This document shows, piece by piece, positions 45,903 through 55,419 of a stretch of DNA of 64,000 nucleotides (positions within the stretch are counted from its first letter, which is position 1; each line of letters begins with the position of its first letter). A program made the translations under genes and the position numbers. The DNA comes from Rhizobiales bacterium 63-22 (GTDB taxonomy: Bacteria > Pseudomonadota > Alphaproteobacteria > Rhizobiales > Rhizobiaceae). The notes beneath the pieces are model-generated. The model made no database searches. It worked only from the letters and a program-made list of their open reading frames with translations, and was not told the origin of the DNA. Location: contig MKVZ01000005.1 in the NCBI GenBank assembly GCA_001898995.1, positions 107,652 to 171,651 on the forward strand. The letters are read 5' to 3'.

Positions 45903-47354
45903 ATGACGCGCAAGATCATGTTTCAGGGCACGGGTTCGGATGTCGGCAAGAGCGTTCTCGTCGCGGGGCTCTGCCGCGCGGCGCGCAATCGCGGGCTGAA
46001 GGCGCGCCCGTTCAAGCCGCAGAACATGTCCAACAACGCCGCCGTCAGCGACGATGGCGGCGAGATCGGCCGGGCGCAGTGGTTGCAGGCGCTGGCGGCG
46101 GGCGTTCCGTCCTCGGTGCATATGAACCCAGTGCTCCTGAAGCCCCAGACCGAGATGGGCAGCCAGATCGTGGTGCAGGGCAAGGTGCGCGGCGAGGCGC
46201 GCGGGCGCTATTACCAGCAATGGAAGCCGCAACTGATGCAGGCGGTGATGGAGTCCTTCGCCGCCGTCAGCGATGGGGCCGATCTGGTGCTGGTGGAGGG
46301 AGCCGGCTCGCCGGCGGAGATCAACCTGCGCGCCGGCGACATCGCCAATATGGGCTTCGCCACGCGGGCGGGCGTGCCGGTGGTGCTGGTGGGCGACATC
46401 GACCGGGGCGGGGTGATCGCCTCGCTGGTCGGCACGCACACCATCTTGCCCGAGGAGGACCGCGCCATGGTGCGCGGCTTCGTCATCAACAAGTTTCGCG
46501 GCGACGTGTCGCTGTTCGACGATGGGCTTGCGGCGATCACGGGCTTCACCGGCTGGCGCTCCTTCGGCGTGGTTCCGTGGATGCGGGCCGTGTCGCGGCT
46601 GCCGGCGGAGGATTCGGTGGTGCTGGAGCGGGCGGCGCGCGGGGCGGCGAGAGCGCTGAAAGTGGCGGTTCCCATGCTGCCGCGCATCGCCAATTTCGAC
46701 GATCTCGATCCGCTCGCCGCCGAGCCGCAGGTGGCGGTGGAGATGATCGCGCCGGGCGAGCCGTTGCCCGCCGACGCCGGGCTGGTGGTGCTGCCGGGGA
46801 CGAAATCGACCATCGCCGATCTCGCCGCTCTGCGCGAGAACGGCTGGGACCACGACCTTCGCGCCCATCTGCGGCGCGGCGGCCATGTGCTCGGCATTTG
46901 CGGCGGCTTCCAGATGCTGGGGCGGCGCGTCGCCGATCCGCATGGCGTCGAAGGGCCGGCGGGTTCCGTCGAGGGGCTCGGGCTTCTCGACGTGGAGACG
47001 GTGATGGAGCCGAAGAAGATCGTGCGCAACGTGCGCGCCGAATCGGCGCTGTTCGACACGCCGCTGGAAGGCTACGAAATCCATATCGGACGCACGGACG
47101 GGCCCGATTGCGCGCGGCCCTTCGCCCGCATCGACGGGCGCGACGACGGCGCGGTCTCGGGCGACGGGCGCGTGATGGGGACCTATCTGCACGGCGCGTT
47201 TGGCGCGGATGCGTTCCGCCGCCGTTTCCTCGCAGCGCTCGGCCTCGAAGGGGCGGGCGGCAATTACCGCGCTGGTGTCGAGGCGGCGCTGGATGAGCTG
47301 GCCGCCGGGCTGGAATCCTGCCTCGACATCGACGCGCTATTCGCGCTAGGGTGA
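45903..47354 (+). CDS. cobQ: Cobyric acid synthase CobQ
   Basis: CobQ amidates four side chains of adenosylcobyrinic a,c-diamide to give adenosylcobyric acid. The 483-residue protein has the ATP-binding '[19 protein letters not shown]', the '[12 protein letters not shown]' motif, and 'GNINSG'-like central parts. The C-terminal glutaminase has nucleophile Cys in '[11 protein letters not shown]' and His in 'GTYLHGAFG'. It precedes the riboswitch operon by eight bases but is itself upstream of the switch, so it is controlled separately. The ribosome site is weak. Confidence 0.96.
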   Translation: MTRKIMFQGTGSDVGKSVLVAGLCRAARNRGLKARPFKPQNMSNNAAVSDDGGEIGRAQWLQALAAGVPSSVHMNPVLLKPQTEMGSQIVVQGKVRGEARGRYYQQWKPQLMQAVMESFAAVSDGADLVLVEGAGSPAEINLRAGDIANMGFATRAGVPVVLVGDIDRGGVIASLVGTHTILPEEDRAMVRGFVINKFRGDVSLFDDGLAAITGFTGWRSFGVVPWMRAVSRLPAEDSVVLERAARGAARALKVAVPMLPRIANFDDLDPLAAEPQVAVEMIAPGEPLPADAGLVVLPGTKSTIADLAALRENGWDHDLRAHLRRGGHVLGICGGFQMLGRRVADPHGVEGPAGSVEGLGLLDVETVMEPKKIVRNVRAESALFDTPLEGYEIHIGRTDGPDCARPFARIDGRDDGAVSGDGRVMGTYLHGAFGADAFRRRFLAALGLEGAGGNYRAGVEAALDELAAGLESCLDIDALFALG

Positions 47355-47361
47355 CCCCGTT

Positions 47362-47550
47362 CGACAGGTTCCCGCCCGGGCGGGACGAAAAGGGAATGCG
47401 ACGGACACCGTCCCCATCGCAGCCGACCCCGCGACTGTAGAGCGGCGAGGAACGAAGCCAAGCCGGCCAGACCGGCGGCCACTGGACCCATGGGTTCGGG
47501 AAGGCGGCTTCGACGCCTTTGACCCGCGAGCCAGGAGACCTGCCTGTCGG
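47362..47550 (+). promoter_or_regulatory. Cobalamin riboswitch
   Basis: This is a typical B12 aptamer. After an initial stem (GCCCGGGCGGG region) come 'GGGAATGCG', 'GCAGCCGACCCCGCGACTGT', 'GAACGAAGCCAAGCCGGCC', 'GCCACTGG', 'GGGAAGGCGGCTTCGACGCC' and the hallmark B12 box 'GAGCCAGGAGACCTGCC' at 47528-47543. It lies between cobQ and cobU and should switch off the cobU-cobW-cobN-cobO operon when adenosylcobalamin is high. No T-run terminator follows, so control of translation is more likely. Confidence 0.95.
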
Positions 47551-47610
47551 CAAGGGCATTCCGCCCGCGCCCCAGGGGAGGCTTTCCCTGCCGCCTGCAC
47601 GGAGGTTGTC

Positions 47611-47667
47611 ATGGCTGCACGAAGACGCAGATTTCTTTCCGGTTTTTCACTGCCGCCGTCAGCCTGA
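47611..47667 (+). CDS. Upstream ORF between B12 riboswitch and cobU
   Basis: An 18-residue [21 protein letters not shown], is preceded by a strong GGAGG (47601-47605) five bases before its ATG. Its TGA (47665-47667) is separated from the cobU ATG (47669) by a single base. CobU has no ribosome site of its own, so translation of cobU probably depends on ribosomes that finish this small ORF. The riboswitch could act by hiding the GGAGG. This is inference from the sequence. Confidence 0.6.
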   Translation: MAARRRRFLSGFSLPPSA

Positions 47668-47668
47668 C

Positions 47669-48184
47669 ATGACGGCGAAAATCACGCTGGTGCTGGGCGG
47701 CGCGCGCTCCGGCAAATCGGCCTATGCGGAGAAGATGGCGGAAGCTTCCGGGCTGACGCCGGTCTATCTCGCCACCGGCCGCGCCTATGACGCCGAGATG
47801 GAGGGCCGCATCGCGCTTCATCGCGACCGGCGTGGGCCGCAATGGCGCACGGTGGAGGAGCCGCTCGACCTCACGGGAGCCCTGCGGGCCGAAACCGCGC
47901 CGGGCCGCTTCGTGCTGGTCGATTGCCTGACATTGTGGGTCACCAATCTGATGATGGCGGAGCGCGACGTGGCCGCCGAATCGCGGGTGCTGGCCGCAGC
48001 GCTTTCGGGGCTTTCCGGGCCGGTGGCGTTCGTCTCCAACGAGGTGGGGCTGGGCATCGTGCCGGAGAACCGCATGGCGCGGGAATTTCGCGACCATGCC
48101 GGCTTTCTGCATCAGGCGGTGGCGGCGTCCGCCGACGAAGTTTATTTCATGGCGGCCGGGTTGCCGCTCAGGATGAAGGGATAA
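47669..48184 (+). CDS. cobU: Adenosylcobinamide kinase / guanylyltransferase
   Basis: This bifunctional enzyme (also called CobP) phosphorylates adenosylcobinamide and adds GMP, preparing it for attachment of the lower ligand. The 171-residue protein has P-loop '[15 protein letters not shown]', '[11 protein letters not shown]' and '[21 protein letters not shown]'. The start is ATG 47669, which begins the family N-terminus exactly; a longer in-frame reading from 47519 would run through the riboswitch. It is coupled to the small upstream ORF and is first in the riboswitch-controlled operon. Confidence 0.94.
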   Translation: MTAKITLVLGGARSGKSAYAEKMAEASGLTPVYLATGRAYDAEMEGRIALHRDRRGPQWRTVEEPLDLTGALRAETAPGRFVLVDCLTLWVTNLMMAERDVAAESRVLAAALSGLSGPVAFVSNEVGLGIVPENRMAREFRDHAGFLHQAVAASADEVYFMAAGLPLRMKG

Positions 48185-48188
48185 TTCC

Positions 48189-49241
48189 ATGCAGGGACAA
48201 AAGATTCCCGCCACCGTGATCACCGGCTTTCTCGGCTCGGGCAAGACGACGATGATCCGCAACCTGCTCGAAAACGCCGATGGCAAGCGCATCGCGCTGA
48301 TCATCAACGAGTTCGGCGATCTGGGCGTCGACGGCGGCATCCTCAAGGGCTGCGGCATCGAGGCCTGCCGCGAGGAGGACGTGATCGAGCTGAACAACGG
48401 CTGCATCTGCTGCACCGTGGCCGAGGATTTCATCCCGACCATGACCAAGCTGCTCGACCGCGCCGACCGGCCGGACCATATCGTCATCGAGACCTCGGGT
48501 CTCGCGCTGCCGCAGCCGCTGGTCGCCGCCTTCAACTGGCCGGAGATCAAGACGCAGGTGACGGTGGACGGCGTGGTGACGGTGATCGACGCGGCGGCGG
48601 TGTCGGAAGGCCGTTTCGCGGACGATCACGACAAGGTGGACGCGCAGCGCGCGGCGGACGATTCGCTAGACCATGAAAGCCCTTTGGAGGAACTTTTTGA
48701 GGATCAGATTCACGCCGCCGACCTGATCGTGCTCAACAAGGCCGACCTGATCGACGCGGCCCGGCTCGACGCCGTCAAGGCCGATGTGGCCGAGCGTTCG
48801 CCGCGTAGGGTCAACATGGTTCCGGCGAGCTTCGGCAAGCTCGGCGCGGACGTGCTGCTGGGTCTCGGCGTCGGCACGGAGAGCGACATCGCCAACCGCA
48901 AGTCGCATCACGAAATCCACCATGCCGACGGCCACGAGCACGACCATGACGAGTTCGAGAGCATCGTCGTGGAGGCGGGGCCGGTGCCCGATCCCAAGGC
49001 CTTCGTGGAGCGGCTGAAGGGCATCATCGCCGAACACGACATCCTGCGCCTCAAGGGTTTCGCCGACGTGCCGGGCAAGCCGATGCGGCTGGTGGTGCAG
49101 GCGGTGGGCCAGCGCATCGAGCATTATTTCGACCGGCCGTGGGGCAAGGACGAGAAGCGCGCCACACGGCTGGTGGTGATCGGCCTGCATGACGGCATGG
49201 ACGACGAGGCCATCGCCGAGGCCGTGAAGAAAGCCGTCTGA
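48189..49241 (+). CDS. cobW: CobW, cobalt-delivery GTPase
   Basis: CobW is a COG0523 G3E GTPase thought to deliver Co2+ to the CobNST chelatase. Motifs over 350 residues are P-loop 'TGFLGSGKTTMIRNLLE', metal site 'GCICCTV', 'ETSGLALPQP', 'VLNKADLID', and a His-rich linker 'HHEIHHADGHEHDHDE' before the C-terminal CobW_C domain. The cysteine motif plus histidines is a typical metal-binding pair. It is four bases after cobU, and its stop overlaps the cobN start (TGATG). Confidence 0.95.
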   Translation: MQGQKIPATVITGFLGSGKTTMIRNLLENADGKRIALIINEFGDLGVDGGILKGCGIEACREEDVIELNNGCICCTVAEDFIPTMTKLLDRADRPDHIVIETSGLALPQPLVAAFNWPEIKTQVTVDGVVTVIDAAAVSEGRFADDHDKVDAQRAADDSLDHESPLEELFEDQIHAADLIVLNKADLIDAARLDAVKADVAERSPRRVNMVPASFGKLGADVLLGLGVGTESDIANRKSHHEIHHADGHEHDHDEFESIVVEAGPVPDPKAFVERLKGIIAEHDILRLKGFADVPGKPMRLVVQAVGQRIEHYFDRPWGKDEKRATRLVVIGLHDGMDDEAIAEAVKKAV

Positions 49242-52200
49242 TGCATCTGCTGCTCGCCAGACAGGGAACGATCAGCGACGGCGAGGAGGCCATCGACCTC
49301 GGCCAGACGCCGGGCGACGTGCTGTTCCTCTCCGCCGCCGATACGGAGCTGGCGAGCCTCGCCGAGGCGCATCGCGCACGGCCGGGCTTGAGCCTCCGGC
49401 TCGCGAGCTTCCTCACGTTGATGCATCCCATGTCGGTCGACGCCTATGTGGAGCGCACCGCGCGGCATGCCAAGCTGATCGTGGTGCGCATCATCGGCGG
49501 CGAGACCTACTGGCCCTATGGGCTGGAGGCGCTGCACGCCTGCGCGGTCAATCACGGCGTGCGGATCGCGGTGCTGCCGGGCGACGACAAGCCGGATCAC
49601 GGGCTGGACCGCTTTTCGACCGTTTCGGCGGAAGAACGCGATGCGCTGTGGCGCTATCTGGTCGAGGGCGGGGCGGGCAATACGGCGGCCTTTCTCGATT
49701 ATTGCGCGGCGCTGATCGATGGCGGCGAAAAGCCGGAACAGGCCGCGCCGCTCTTGAAAGCCGGGCTGTGGTGGCCGGGCGAAAACGCGCCGTCGCTCAA
49801 CGAAATCCGCGCGCATTGGCGGGATAGGGACGGGCCGGTGGCGGCGATCGTCTTCTATCGCGCGCTGGTGCAAAGCGGGCAGACGCAGCCGGTGACGGCG
49901 CTGATTGCGGCCTTGCAGGCGCAGGGCCTCAATCCGCTGCCGATCTTCGTCTCCAGCCTCAAGGACCGGCTGGCGGCGGCGGTGGCGGAGGTGACTTTCG
50001 ACGATTGCCCGCCCGACATCGTGCTCAACGCCACTGGCTTCGCCATCTCGACGCCAGGCGCGGAGCGCGTCCCCACCGTGCTCGACCGGCACGGCAACAT
50101 GGTGTTGCAGGTGATCTTTTCCGGCACGCCGCGCGCGGTGTGGGAGACCTCGCAGCAGGGTCTGCTGGCGCGCGATCTCGCCATGAACGTCGCTTTGCCG
50201 GAGGTGGACGGGCGCGTGCTGACGCGCGCCGTTTCGTTCAAGTCGGCGCAGCGTTTCGACGCCACGGTGGAGGTCAATATCGTCGCCCACGAGCCGCACG
50301 AGAATCGTGTCGCCTTCGTGGCGGAGCTGGCGGCGCGCTGGGTGCGGCTGAAACGGAAAAGCCCGGCGGAGCGGCGGGTGGCATTGGTGCTGGCCAATTA
50401 TCCCAACCGCGACGGACGGCTCTGCAACGGCGTCGGGCTGGATACGCCGGCCGGCACGGTGGAAGTGCTGCGCGCCATGGCGCGCGAGGACTATAAGGTG
50501 GGCGAAATTCCCACCGACGGCGACGCGCTGATGCGGCTTTTGATGGCCGGGCCGACCAACGCGGCGCGCGACGGGCGCGAGATTCGCGAGACGATTTCGC
50601 TGAATCGATACAAGGACTTCTTCGCGAAACTTCCCCGTGCGATTCAGGCGCAAGTGACCGCCCGCTGGGGCGCGCCGGAGGGCGATCCCTATTTCGATGC
50701 GGGTATTGGCGGTTTCGCGCTGCCCCTGACGCGGATGGGCGAGACGCTGATCGGCATCCAGCCCGCGCGCGGCTACAATATCGATCCGAAGGAAACCTAT
50801 CACTCGCCCGACCTCGTGCCGCCGCACGGTTATATCGCCTTCTATGCCCATCTGCGGGCGATGGACGCGGTCGTGCATATGGGCAAGCACGGCAATCTGG
50901 AATGGCTGCCGGGCAAGGCGCTGGCGCTGTCGGAGACCTGCTACCCGGAAGCGGTGTTCGGGGCGATGCCGCATGTCTATCCGTTCATCGTCAACGATCC
51001 GGGCGAGGGCACGCAGGCCAAGCGCCGCGCGAGCGCCGTGATCATCGATCACCTGACGCCGCCGCTCACCCGCGCCGAAAGCTACGGGCCGCTCAAGGAC
51101 CTCGAAGCGCTGGTGGACGAATATTACGAGGCGTCGGGCGTCGATCCGCGCCGGCTCGTGCGGCTGAAAGCGCAAATACTCGATCTGGTGCGCGATATCG
51201 GCCTCGACCGCGACGCCGGCATCCACGCCCATGACGACGAGGACATGGCGCTGCAAAAGCTCGACGCCTATCTCTGCGACCTCAAGGAGATGCAGATCCG
51301 CGACGGGCTGCATGTGTTCGGCCGCGCGCCGGAGGGGCGCTTGCTCATAGATTTGCTGACCGCGCTGGCCCGCGTGCCGCGCGGCGCGCCGGTCTCGCTC
51401 GGCGGCGCGCCCGGCGACCAGAGCCTGCAACGCGCCATCGCCGCCGATTGCGGGCTCGATTTCGATCCGCTCGATTGCGAGATGGCGAAGCCGTGGACGG
51501 GGCCGAAGCCGGAGGCGCTGCTTGCTGTCAGCGACGATGCGTGGCGCATTACGGGCGACACGGTGGAGCGCGTCGAACTGCTGGCGGCGAGGCTGGTGGC
51601 GGGCGAGGCGGATTGTCCCGAAGGCTGGACACAGACGCATGCCGTGCTGCGGGCGATCGAAGACGGGCTGCGGCCTTTGGTGACCTCCTGCGGGGCTTCG
51701 GAGATCGACGGTTTTCTGGCCGCGCTTTCCGGGCGCTTCGTGCCGCCGGGGCCGTCCGGCGCGCCGACGCGCGGGCGGCCCGACGTACTGCCGACCGGGC
51801 GCAATTTCTTCTCCACGGACAGCCGCGCCGTGCCGACCCCGGCCGCGTGGGAACTGGGGCGCAAATCGGCGGAATTGCTCGTCACCCGCTACACGCAGGA
51901 TCATGGCGAATGGCCGACCTCCTTCGGCCTGACCGCATGGGGCACCTCCAACATGCGCACCGGCGGCGACGACATCGCGCAGGCGCTCGCGCTGATCGGC
52001 GTCAAGCCGGTCTGGGACATGGCTTCTCGCCGCGTCACCGGCTATGAGATCGCGCCGCTCGCCAAGCTCGGCCGGCCGCGCGTGGACGTGGTCTTACGCA
52101 TTTCCGGCTTTTTCCGCGACGCCTTCCCGGAGCAGATCGCGCTGTTCGACAAGGCCGTCCGCGCGGTGGGCGCGCTGGACGAGGACGCGGAGGAAAATCC

Positions 52201-53002
52201 GGTCGCAGCCCGCATGAAGGCGGAAGCGGCGCGGCTGGTCGCGTCGGGCGCGGACGAGGCGACGGCCGCCCGCCGCGCCGGCTATCGCGTCTTCGGCGCG
52301 AAGCCCGGCGCTTACGGCGCGGGGATGAACGCGCTTCTGGACAATAACGATTTCGCGGGCCGCGACGATCTGGCCGAAGCGTGGCTGGTCTGGGGCGGCT
52401 ACGCCTATGGCGCGGGCGCGGAGGGACAGGCCGAGCGCGGGCTTCTGGAGGAGCGGCTGAAATCGGTGCAGGCCGTGGTGCAGAATCAGGACAATCGCGA
52501 GCACGACCTGCTCGACAGCAGCGAATATCACCAGTTCGAGGGCGGCATGGCGGCGGCGGCGGAACGCCTCGCCGGGACCATGCCGGAGGTCTATCACAAC
52601 GACCATTCGCGCCCTGAAAAGCCGGTGATCCGCACGCTGGAGGAAGAGCTTTCACGCGTAGTGCGCGGGCGCGCGGTCAACCCGAAATGGATCGCCGGCG
52701 CGATGCGCCACGGCTATAAGGGGGCCGCGGAGATCGCCGCGACGGTGGATTTTCTCTTCGCCTTCGCGGCCACCACCGGCAAGGTAGGCGGCCATCATTT
52801 CGAGGCGGTCTATCAGGCCTATATTGCCGACAAAACCGTACATGATTTCATGGCGGACAAGAACCCGGCCGCTTTGGCCGAGACGGCGGCGAAGCTGGAG
52901 GCGGCCATCCGGCGCGGCTTCTGGACGCCGCGCTCCAATTCGGCTCGATTCGAATTGGAAGCCCTTCAGAAAATGATTCCGGGACGAGTATCAAATGGCT
53001 GA
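49241..53002 (+). CDS. cobN: Cobaltochelatase large subunit CobN
   Basis: CobN binds hydrogenobyrinic a,c-diamide and, with CobS and CobT, inserts cobalt using ATP, which marks the aerobic pathway. The 1253-residue protein shows 'GKHGNLEWLPGKALALSE' and 'YPFIVNDPGEGTQAKRRASAVIIDHLTPPLTRAE', 'SYGTNMRT'-type 'WGTSNMRTGGDD' and the late 'DHSRPEKPVIRTLEEELSRVVRGRAVNPKWI' in segments. CobS and CobT are not in the window and usually lie elsewhere in rhizobia. It overlaps cobW by one base and cobO by eight bases. Confidence 0.97.
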   Translation: MHLLLARQGTISDGEEAIDLGQTPGDVLFLSAADTELASLAEAHRARPGLSLRLASFLTLMHPMSVDAYVERTARHAKLIVVRIIGGETYWPYGLEALHACAVNHGVRIAVLPGDDKPDHGLDRFSTVSAEERDALWRYLVEGGAGNTAAFLDYCAALIDGGEKPEQAAPLLKAGLWWPGENAPSLNEIRAHWRDRDGPVAAIVFYRALVQSGQTQPVTALIAALQAQGLNPLPIFVSSLKDRLAAAVAEVTFDDCPPDIVLNATGFAISTPGAERVPTVLDRHGNMVLQVIFSGTPRAVWETSQQGLLARDLAMNVALPEVDGRVLTRAVSFKSAQRFDATVEVNIVAHEPHENRVAFVAELAARWVRLKRKSPAERRVALVLANYPNRDGRLCNGVGLDTPAGTVEVLRAMAREDYKVGEIPTDGDALMRLLMAGPTNAARDGREIRETISLNRYKDFFAKLPRAIQAQVTARWGAPEGDPYFDAGIGGFALPLTRMGETLIGIQPARGYNIDPKETYHSPDLVPPHGYIAFYAHLRAMDAVVHMGKHGNLEWLPGKALALSETCYPEAVFGAMPHVYPFIVNDPGEGTQAKRRASAVIIDHLTPPLTRAESYGPLKDLEALVDEYYEASGVDPRRLVRLKAQILDLVRDIGLDRDAGIHAHDDEDMALQKLDAYLCDLKEMQIRDGLHVFGRAPEGRLLIDLLTALARVPRGAPVSLGGAPGDQSLQRAIAADCGLDFDPLDCEMAKPWTGPKPEALLAVSDDAWRITGDTVERVELLAARLVAGEADCPEGWTQTHAVLRAIEDGLRPLVTSCGASEIDGFLAALSGRFVPPGPSGAPTRGRPDVLPTGRNFFSTDSRAVPTPAAWELGRKSAELLVTRYTQDHGEWPTSFGLTAWGTSNMRTGGDDIAQALALIGVKPVWDMASRRVTGYEIAPLAKLGRPRVDVVLRISGFFRDAFPEQIALFDKAVRAVGALDEDAEENPVAARMKAEAARLVASGADEATAARRAGYRVFGAKPGAYGAGMNALLDNNDFAGRDDLAEAWLVWGGYAYGAGAEGQAERGLLEERLKSVQAVVQNQDNREHDLLDSSEYHQFEGGMAAAAERLAGTMPEVYHNDHSRPEKPVIRTLEEELSRVVRGRAVNPKWIAGAMRHGYKGAAEIAATVDFLFAFAATTGKVGGHHFEAVYQAYIADKTVHDFMADKNPAALAETAAKLEAAIRRGFWTPRSNSARFELEALQKMIPGRVSNG

Positions 53003-53633
53003 AAAATCGGAAAAACTTCTCTCGATGACCGAGGAGGAGCTGAACGCCCGCCACGCGGACAAGATGCGCAAGAAGAAGGCCGTGCGCGACAAGATCCTCG
53101 CCACCAAGACCGAGGAAAAGGGCCTCGTCATCGTCCATACCGGCAAGGGCAAGGGCAAATCCACCGCCGGATTCGGCATGGTTTTCCGCGCGCTCGGCCA
53201 TGGCATGAAGATCGGCGTGGTGCAGTTCGTGAAAGGTTCGTGGGAGACGGGCGAGCGCTGGGTGCTGGAGAAGTTTCCCGAACAGGTGACGATTTCGGCG
53301 CTGGGCGAGGGCTTCACCTGGGAGACGCAGGACCGCGCCCGCGACATCGCCATGGCGCGCGACGCATGGGAGCAGGCCAAGGCGCTGATCATGGACGAAA
53401 GCTACGACATGGTGCTGTGCGACGAATTGAACATCGTGCTGCGCTACGACTATCTGCCGGTGCAGGAAGTGATCGAGGTGCTGAAAGCCAAGCCGGAGAT
53501 GAAGCATGTCATCATCACCGGCCGCAACGCGAAAGAGGAATTGATCGAGGCGGCGGACCTTGTCACCGAGATGGAAATGATCAAGCATCCGTTCCGTTCG
53601 GGCGTGAAGGCCCAGAAGGGAATCGAATTTTGA
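52995..53633 (+). CDS. cobO: Cob(I)yrinic acid a,c-diamide adenosyltransferase
   Basis: CobO transfers the adenosyl group of ATP to the cobalt of reduced corrinoids. The protein has 212 residues, with an N-terminal helix rich in Lys/Glu, then 'VIVHTGKGKGKSTAGFGMVFRALGHGM' (P-loop) and 'CDELNIVLRYDYLPVQEVIE', typical of the CobA/BtuR type. It is the last gene of the riboswitch operon. It starts within the cobN coding end (eight-base overlap). Confidence 0.96.
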   Translation: MAEKSEKLLSMTEEELNARHADKMRKKKAVRDKILATKTEEKGLVIVHTGKGKGKSTAGFGMVFRALGHGMKIGVVQFVKGSWETGERWVLEKFPEQVTISALGEGFTWETQDRARDIAMARDAWEQAKALIMDESYDMVLCDELNIVLRYDYLPVQEVIEVLKAKPEMKHVIITGRNAKEELIEAADLVTEMEMIKHPFRSGVKAQKGIEF

Positions 53634-53697
53634 TCTTCGCAAGCTGGCAGTTGCGGGCGCTGATCGGCTGCTGCATGCTGCCGGTGGTGTTGAGGGT

Positions 53698-54483
53698 TTA
53701 GAATCCCGCCCACTGCCGCAATGGATTGGCGGGCTCCATCAGAAGCTTGATCGCCAGCACGAGGCTGACGACGATCAAGAGCGGCTTGATGATTTTCGCG
53801 CCGATCCTCATGGCCAGATGCGCGCCGATCTGCGCGCCGACGAACTGCGCCACGCCCATGCAGACGCCAAGCTTCCAGTTAATGACGCCGACCGAGGCGA
53901 AGGCAAGAAGGCCGCCGACATTGGAGGCGCAGTTGAGGAGCTTGGTGTGAGCCGTGGCTTTCAATACGCCATAACCGGCCAGCGCCACGAAGGTCAGCAT
54001 GAAGAACGATCCGGTGCCCGGTCCGAACAGCCCGTCATAGAAGCCGATCAGCGGCACGAAAGTCGTGCCGAAGGCGAAGGCGCTCATGCGGCGTGCGCGG
54101 TCGACGTCGCCGATATTGGGCTTGAGCGTGAAGTAGAGCGCGATGGCGATCAGCAAAATCGGCAGCGCGGCGCGCATGATCGAAACCGGCAGCACCGTCG
54201 CCAGCAGCGCACCCAGCACCGCGCCGAGACAAGAGGCCAGCGCCTCGGGCCATATCTGGCGGAAATCGACATGGCCCTTGCGCGCATAGGCGATGGTGGC
54301 GGACGACGAGCCGAACAGGCTTTGCAGCTTGTTGGTGCCCAGCGCCTCGACCGGCGGCACGCCCGCCAGCAGCAGCGCCGGAATGGTGATCATGCCGCCG
54401 CCGCCGGCGATGGAATCGATGATACCGGCGACGAAAGCCGCGGCGGTGAGCATGAGGGTGAGCGAATCGAGAAAAGCGGGCAT
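53698..54483 (-). CDS. TSUP (TauE/SafE) family membrane transporter
   Basis: This is a probable anion or small-solute exporter of 261 residues with about eight helices. Motifs are 'FVAGIIDSIAGGGGMITIPALLLAGVPPVEALGTNKLQ' and 'LIGFYDGLFGPGTGSFFMLTFV', the TauE/SafE signature. It is embedded in the cob region, convergent with cobO and divergent from terB. Whether it moves sulphite-like anions or is linked to cobalt is not visible. The start is ATG 54483, which begins at the first membrane helix. Confidence 0.85.
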   Translation of the reverse strand: MPAFLDSLTLMLTAAAFVAGIIDSIAGGGGMITIPALLLAGVPPVEALGTNKLQSLFGSSSATIAYARKGHVDFRQIWPEALASCLGAVLGALLATVLPVSIMRAALPILLIAIALYFTLKPNIGDVDRARRMSAFAFGTTFVPLIGFYDGLFGPGTGSFFMLTFVALAGYGVLKATAHTKLLNCASNVGGLLAFASVGVINWKLGVCMGVAQFVGAQIGAHLAMRIGAKIIKPLLIVVSLVLAIKLLMEPANPLRQWAGF

Positions 54484-54580
54484 GGAAGGGTCCGGGAACT
54501 GTCGGCGCAACATAACGTTGTTTTCCCGCCGCGCCAGCATTATTGATTCAAGTGGAACCGCTAGAATTAAAGGGCTGTAC

Positions 54581-55024
54581 ATGAGCGAGAGCATCTTCGA
54601 ACGCATTTCCGCCTTCCTGAATCACAAGAGCGCGGTTGAACGGGTAGCCGAGGACCCGGTGCTGGCGGCGGAACTGCTTCTGCTGCTGCATGTGGTGTTC
54701 GCCGATGGCGACCAGCATCCGGAGGAACTGGCGGCGTTCAAGGAGATCGCCTTCGCCGATTTCGGCATTTCGCCGGAGGAATTGCCCGAAGTGGCCGAAT
54801 ATCTGAAGGATTTCGGCTATGAAACCACCACCCGGCAGGCCGCCGACATGCTGGCCGAAATGGACCCGGACCGGCGGCTGACGCTTTTGCGCGACCTGAT
54901 GAAGATCGCCTGCGCCGATCACCATGTCGACCGGGCCGAGACGGCCATCATCCGTCACGTCGCCAATGTGCTGCATATTACGCCGGCCGAACTGCGCCGC
55001 GCACGGGAGGCCGCCTCGGCATGA
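54581..55024 (+). CDS. TerB-family protein
   Basis: This 147-residue helical protein has the TerB (tellurite-resistance/DjlA-like) fold pattern. It shows 'AAELLLLLHVVFADGDQHPEELAAFKEIAFADFGI' and 'LRDLMKIACADHHVDRAETAIIRHVANVLHI', i.e. two D-G-x-x-xxE metal-like repeats. Its stop overlaps the cobE start (ATGA at 55021-55024), so it is made together with the B12 gene. A role in metal or stress handling is often supposed for TerB; the specific role here is unknown. Confidence 0.82.
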   Translation: MSESIFERISAFLNHKSAVERVAEDPVLAAELLLLLHVVFADGDQHPEELAAFKEIAFADFGISPEELPEVAEYLKDFGYETTTRQAADMLAEMDPDRRLTLLRDLMKIACADHHVDRAETAIIRHVANVLHITPAELRRAREAASA

Positions 55025-55410
55025 GCCCGAGGCCGGGGTTCGTCGCGCTGGGCGTCGGCGCGGCCACGCAGGCCGCGGAGGCGGACGTGCTGGCGGCGGT
55101 GGCGCGCGCACTGGCTGAAGCTGGCGTTGAGAAGCCCGACGCCATCGCCTCGCTGGCGACGAAAAAGGATCACCCGGTCTGGGAGGCGCTGACACAGCGC
55201 TTCGGCTGCCCGGCGCTGTTCTTCGACGCGGCGCGGCTGGAGCGGGAGACGCCCCGGCTGAAGAACCCGTCCGAGGCGGTGTTCCGCGCCGTCGGCTGTC
55301 ATGGCGTGGCGGAGGCGGCTGCGCTCGCGGCTGCTGGCGAGGGCTCGCGGCTCGCGGTCGGCAAGACCGTGGCCGGCCACGCCACGGCGGCCGTAGCTGT
55401 TCATTCATAG
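55021..55410 (+). CDS. cobE: CobE-like cobalamin biosynthesis protein
   Basis: This 129-residue protein matches the CbiG C-terminal/CobE family ('VALGVGAATQAAEADVLAAV', 'IASLATKKDHPVWEAL', 'VGKTVAGHATAAVAV'). CobE is needed for B12 in Pseudomonas and is related to the CbiG lyase part, but its step in the aerobic pathway is not settled. It is coupled to terB by a four-base overlap, and cobM follows ten bases downstream. In many relatives cobL stands just before cobE; here it does not. Confidence 0.85.
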   Translation: MSPRPGFVALGVGAATQAAEADVLAAVARALAEAGVEKPDAIASLATKKDHPVWEALTQRFGCPALFFDAARLERETPRLKNPSEAVFRAVGCHGVAEAAALAAAGEGSRLAVGKTVAGHATAAVAVHS

Positions 55411-55419
55411 GAGATCGTC

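Noticed and set aside
47519..47668. Extended N-terminus of CobU through the riboswitch
   Set aside because: The reading passes through the B12 box and the family start is at 47669; the extension has no homology or ribosome site.
49124..51904. 926-codon minus-strand frame opposite cobN
   Set aside because: It is a long antisense frame of a GC-rich gene; the plus strand carries CobN motifs throughout.
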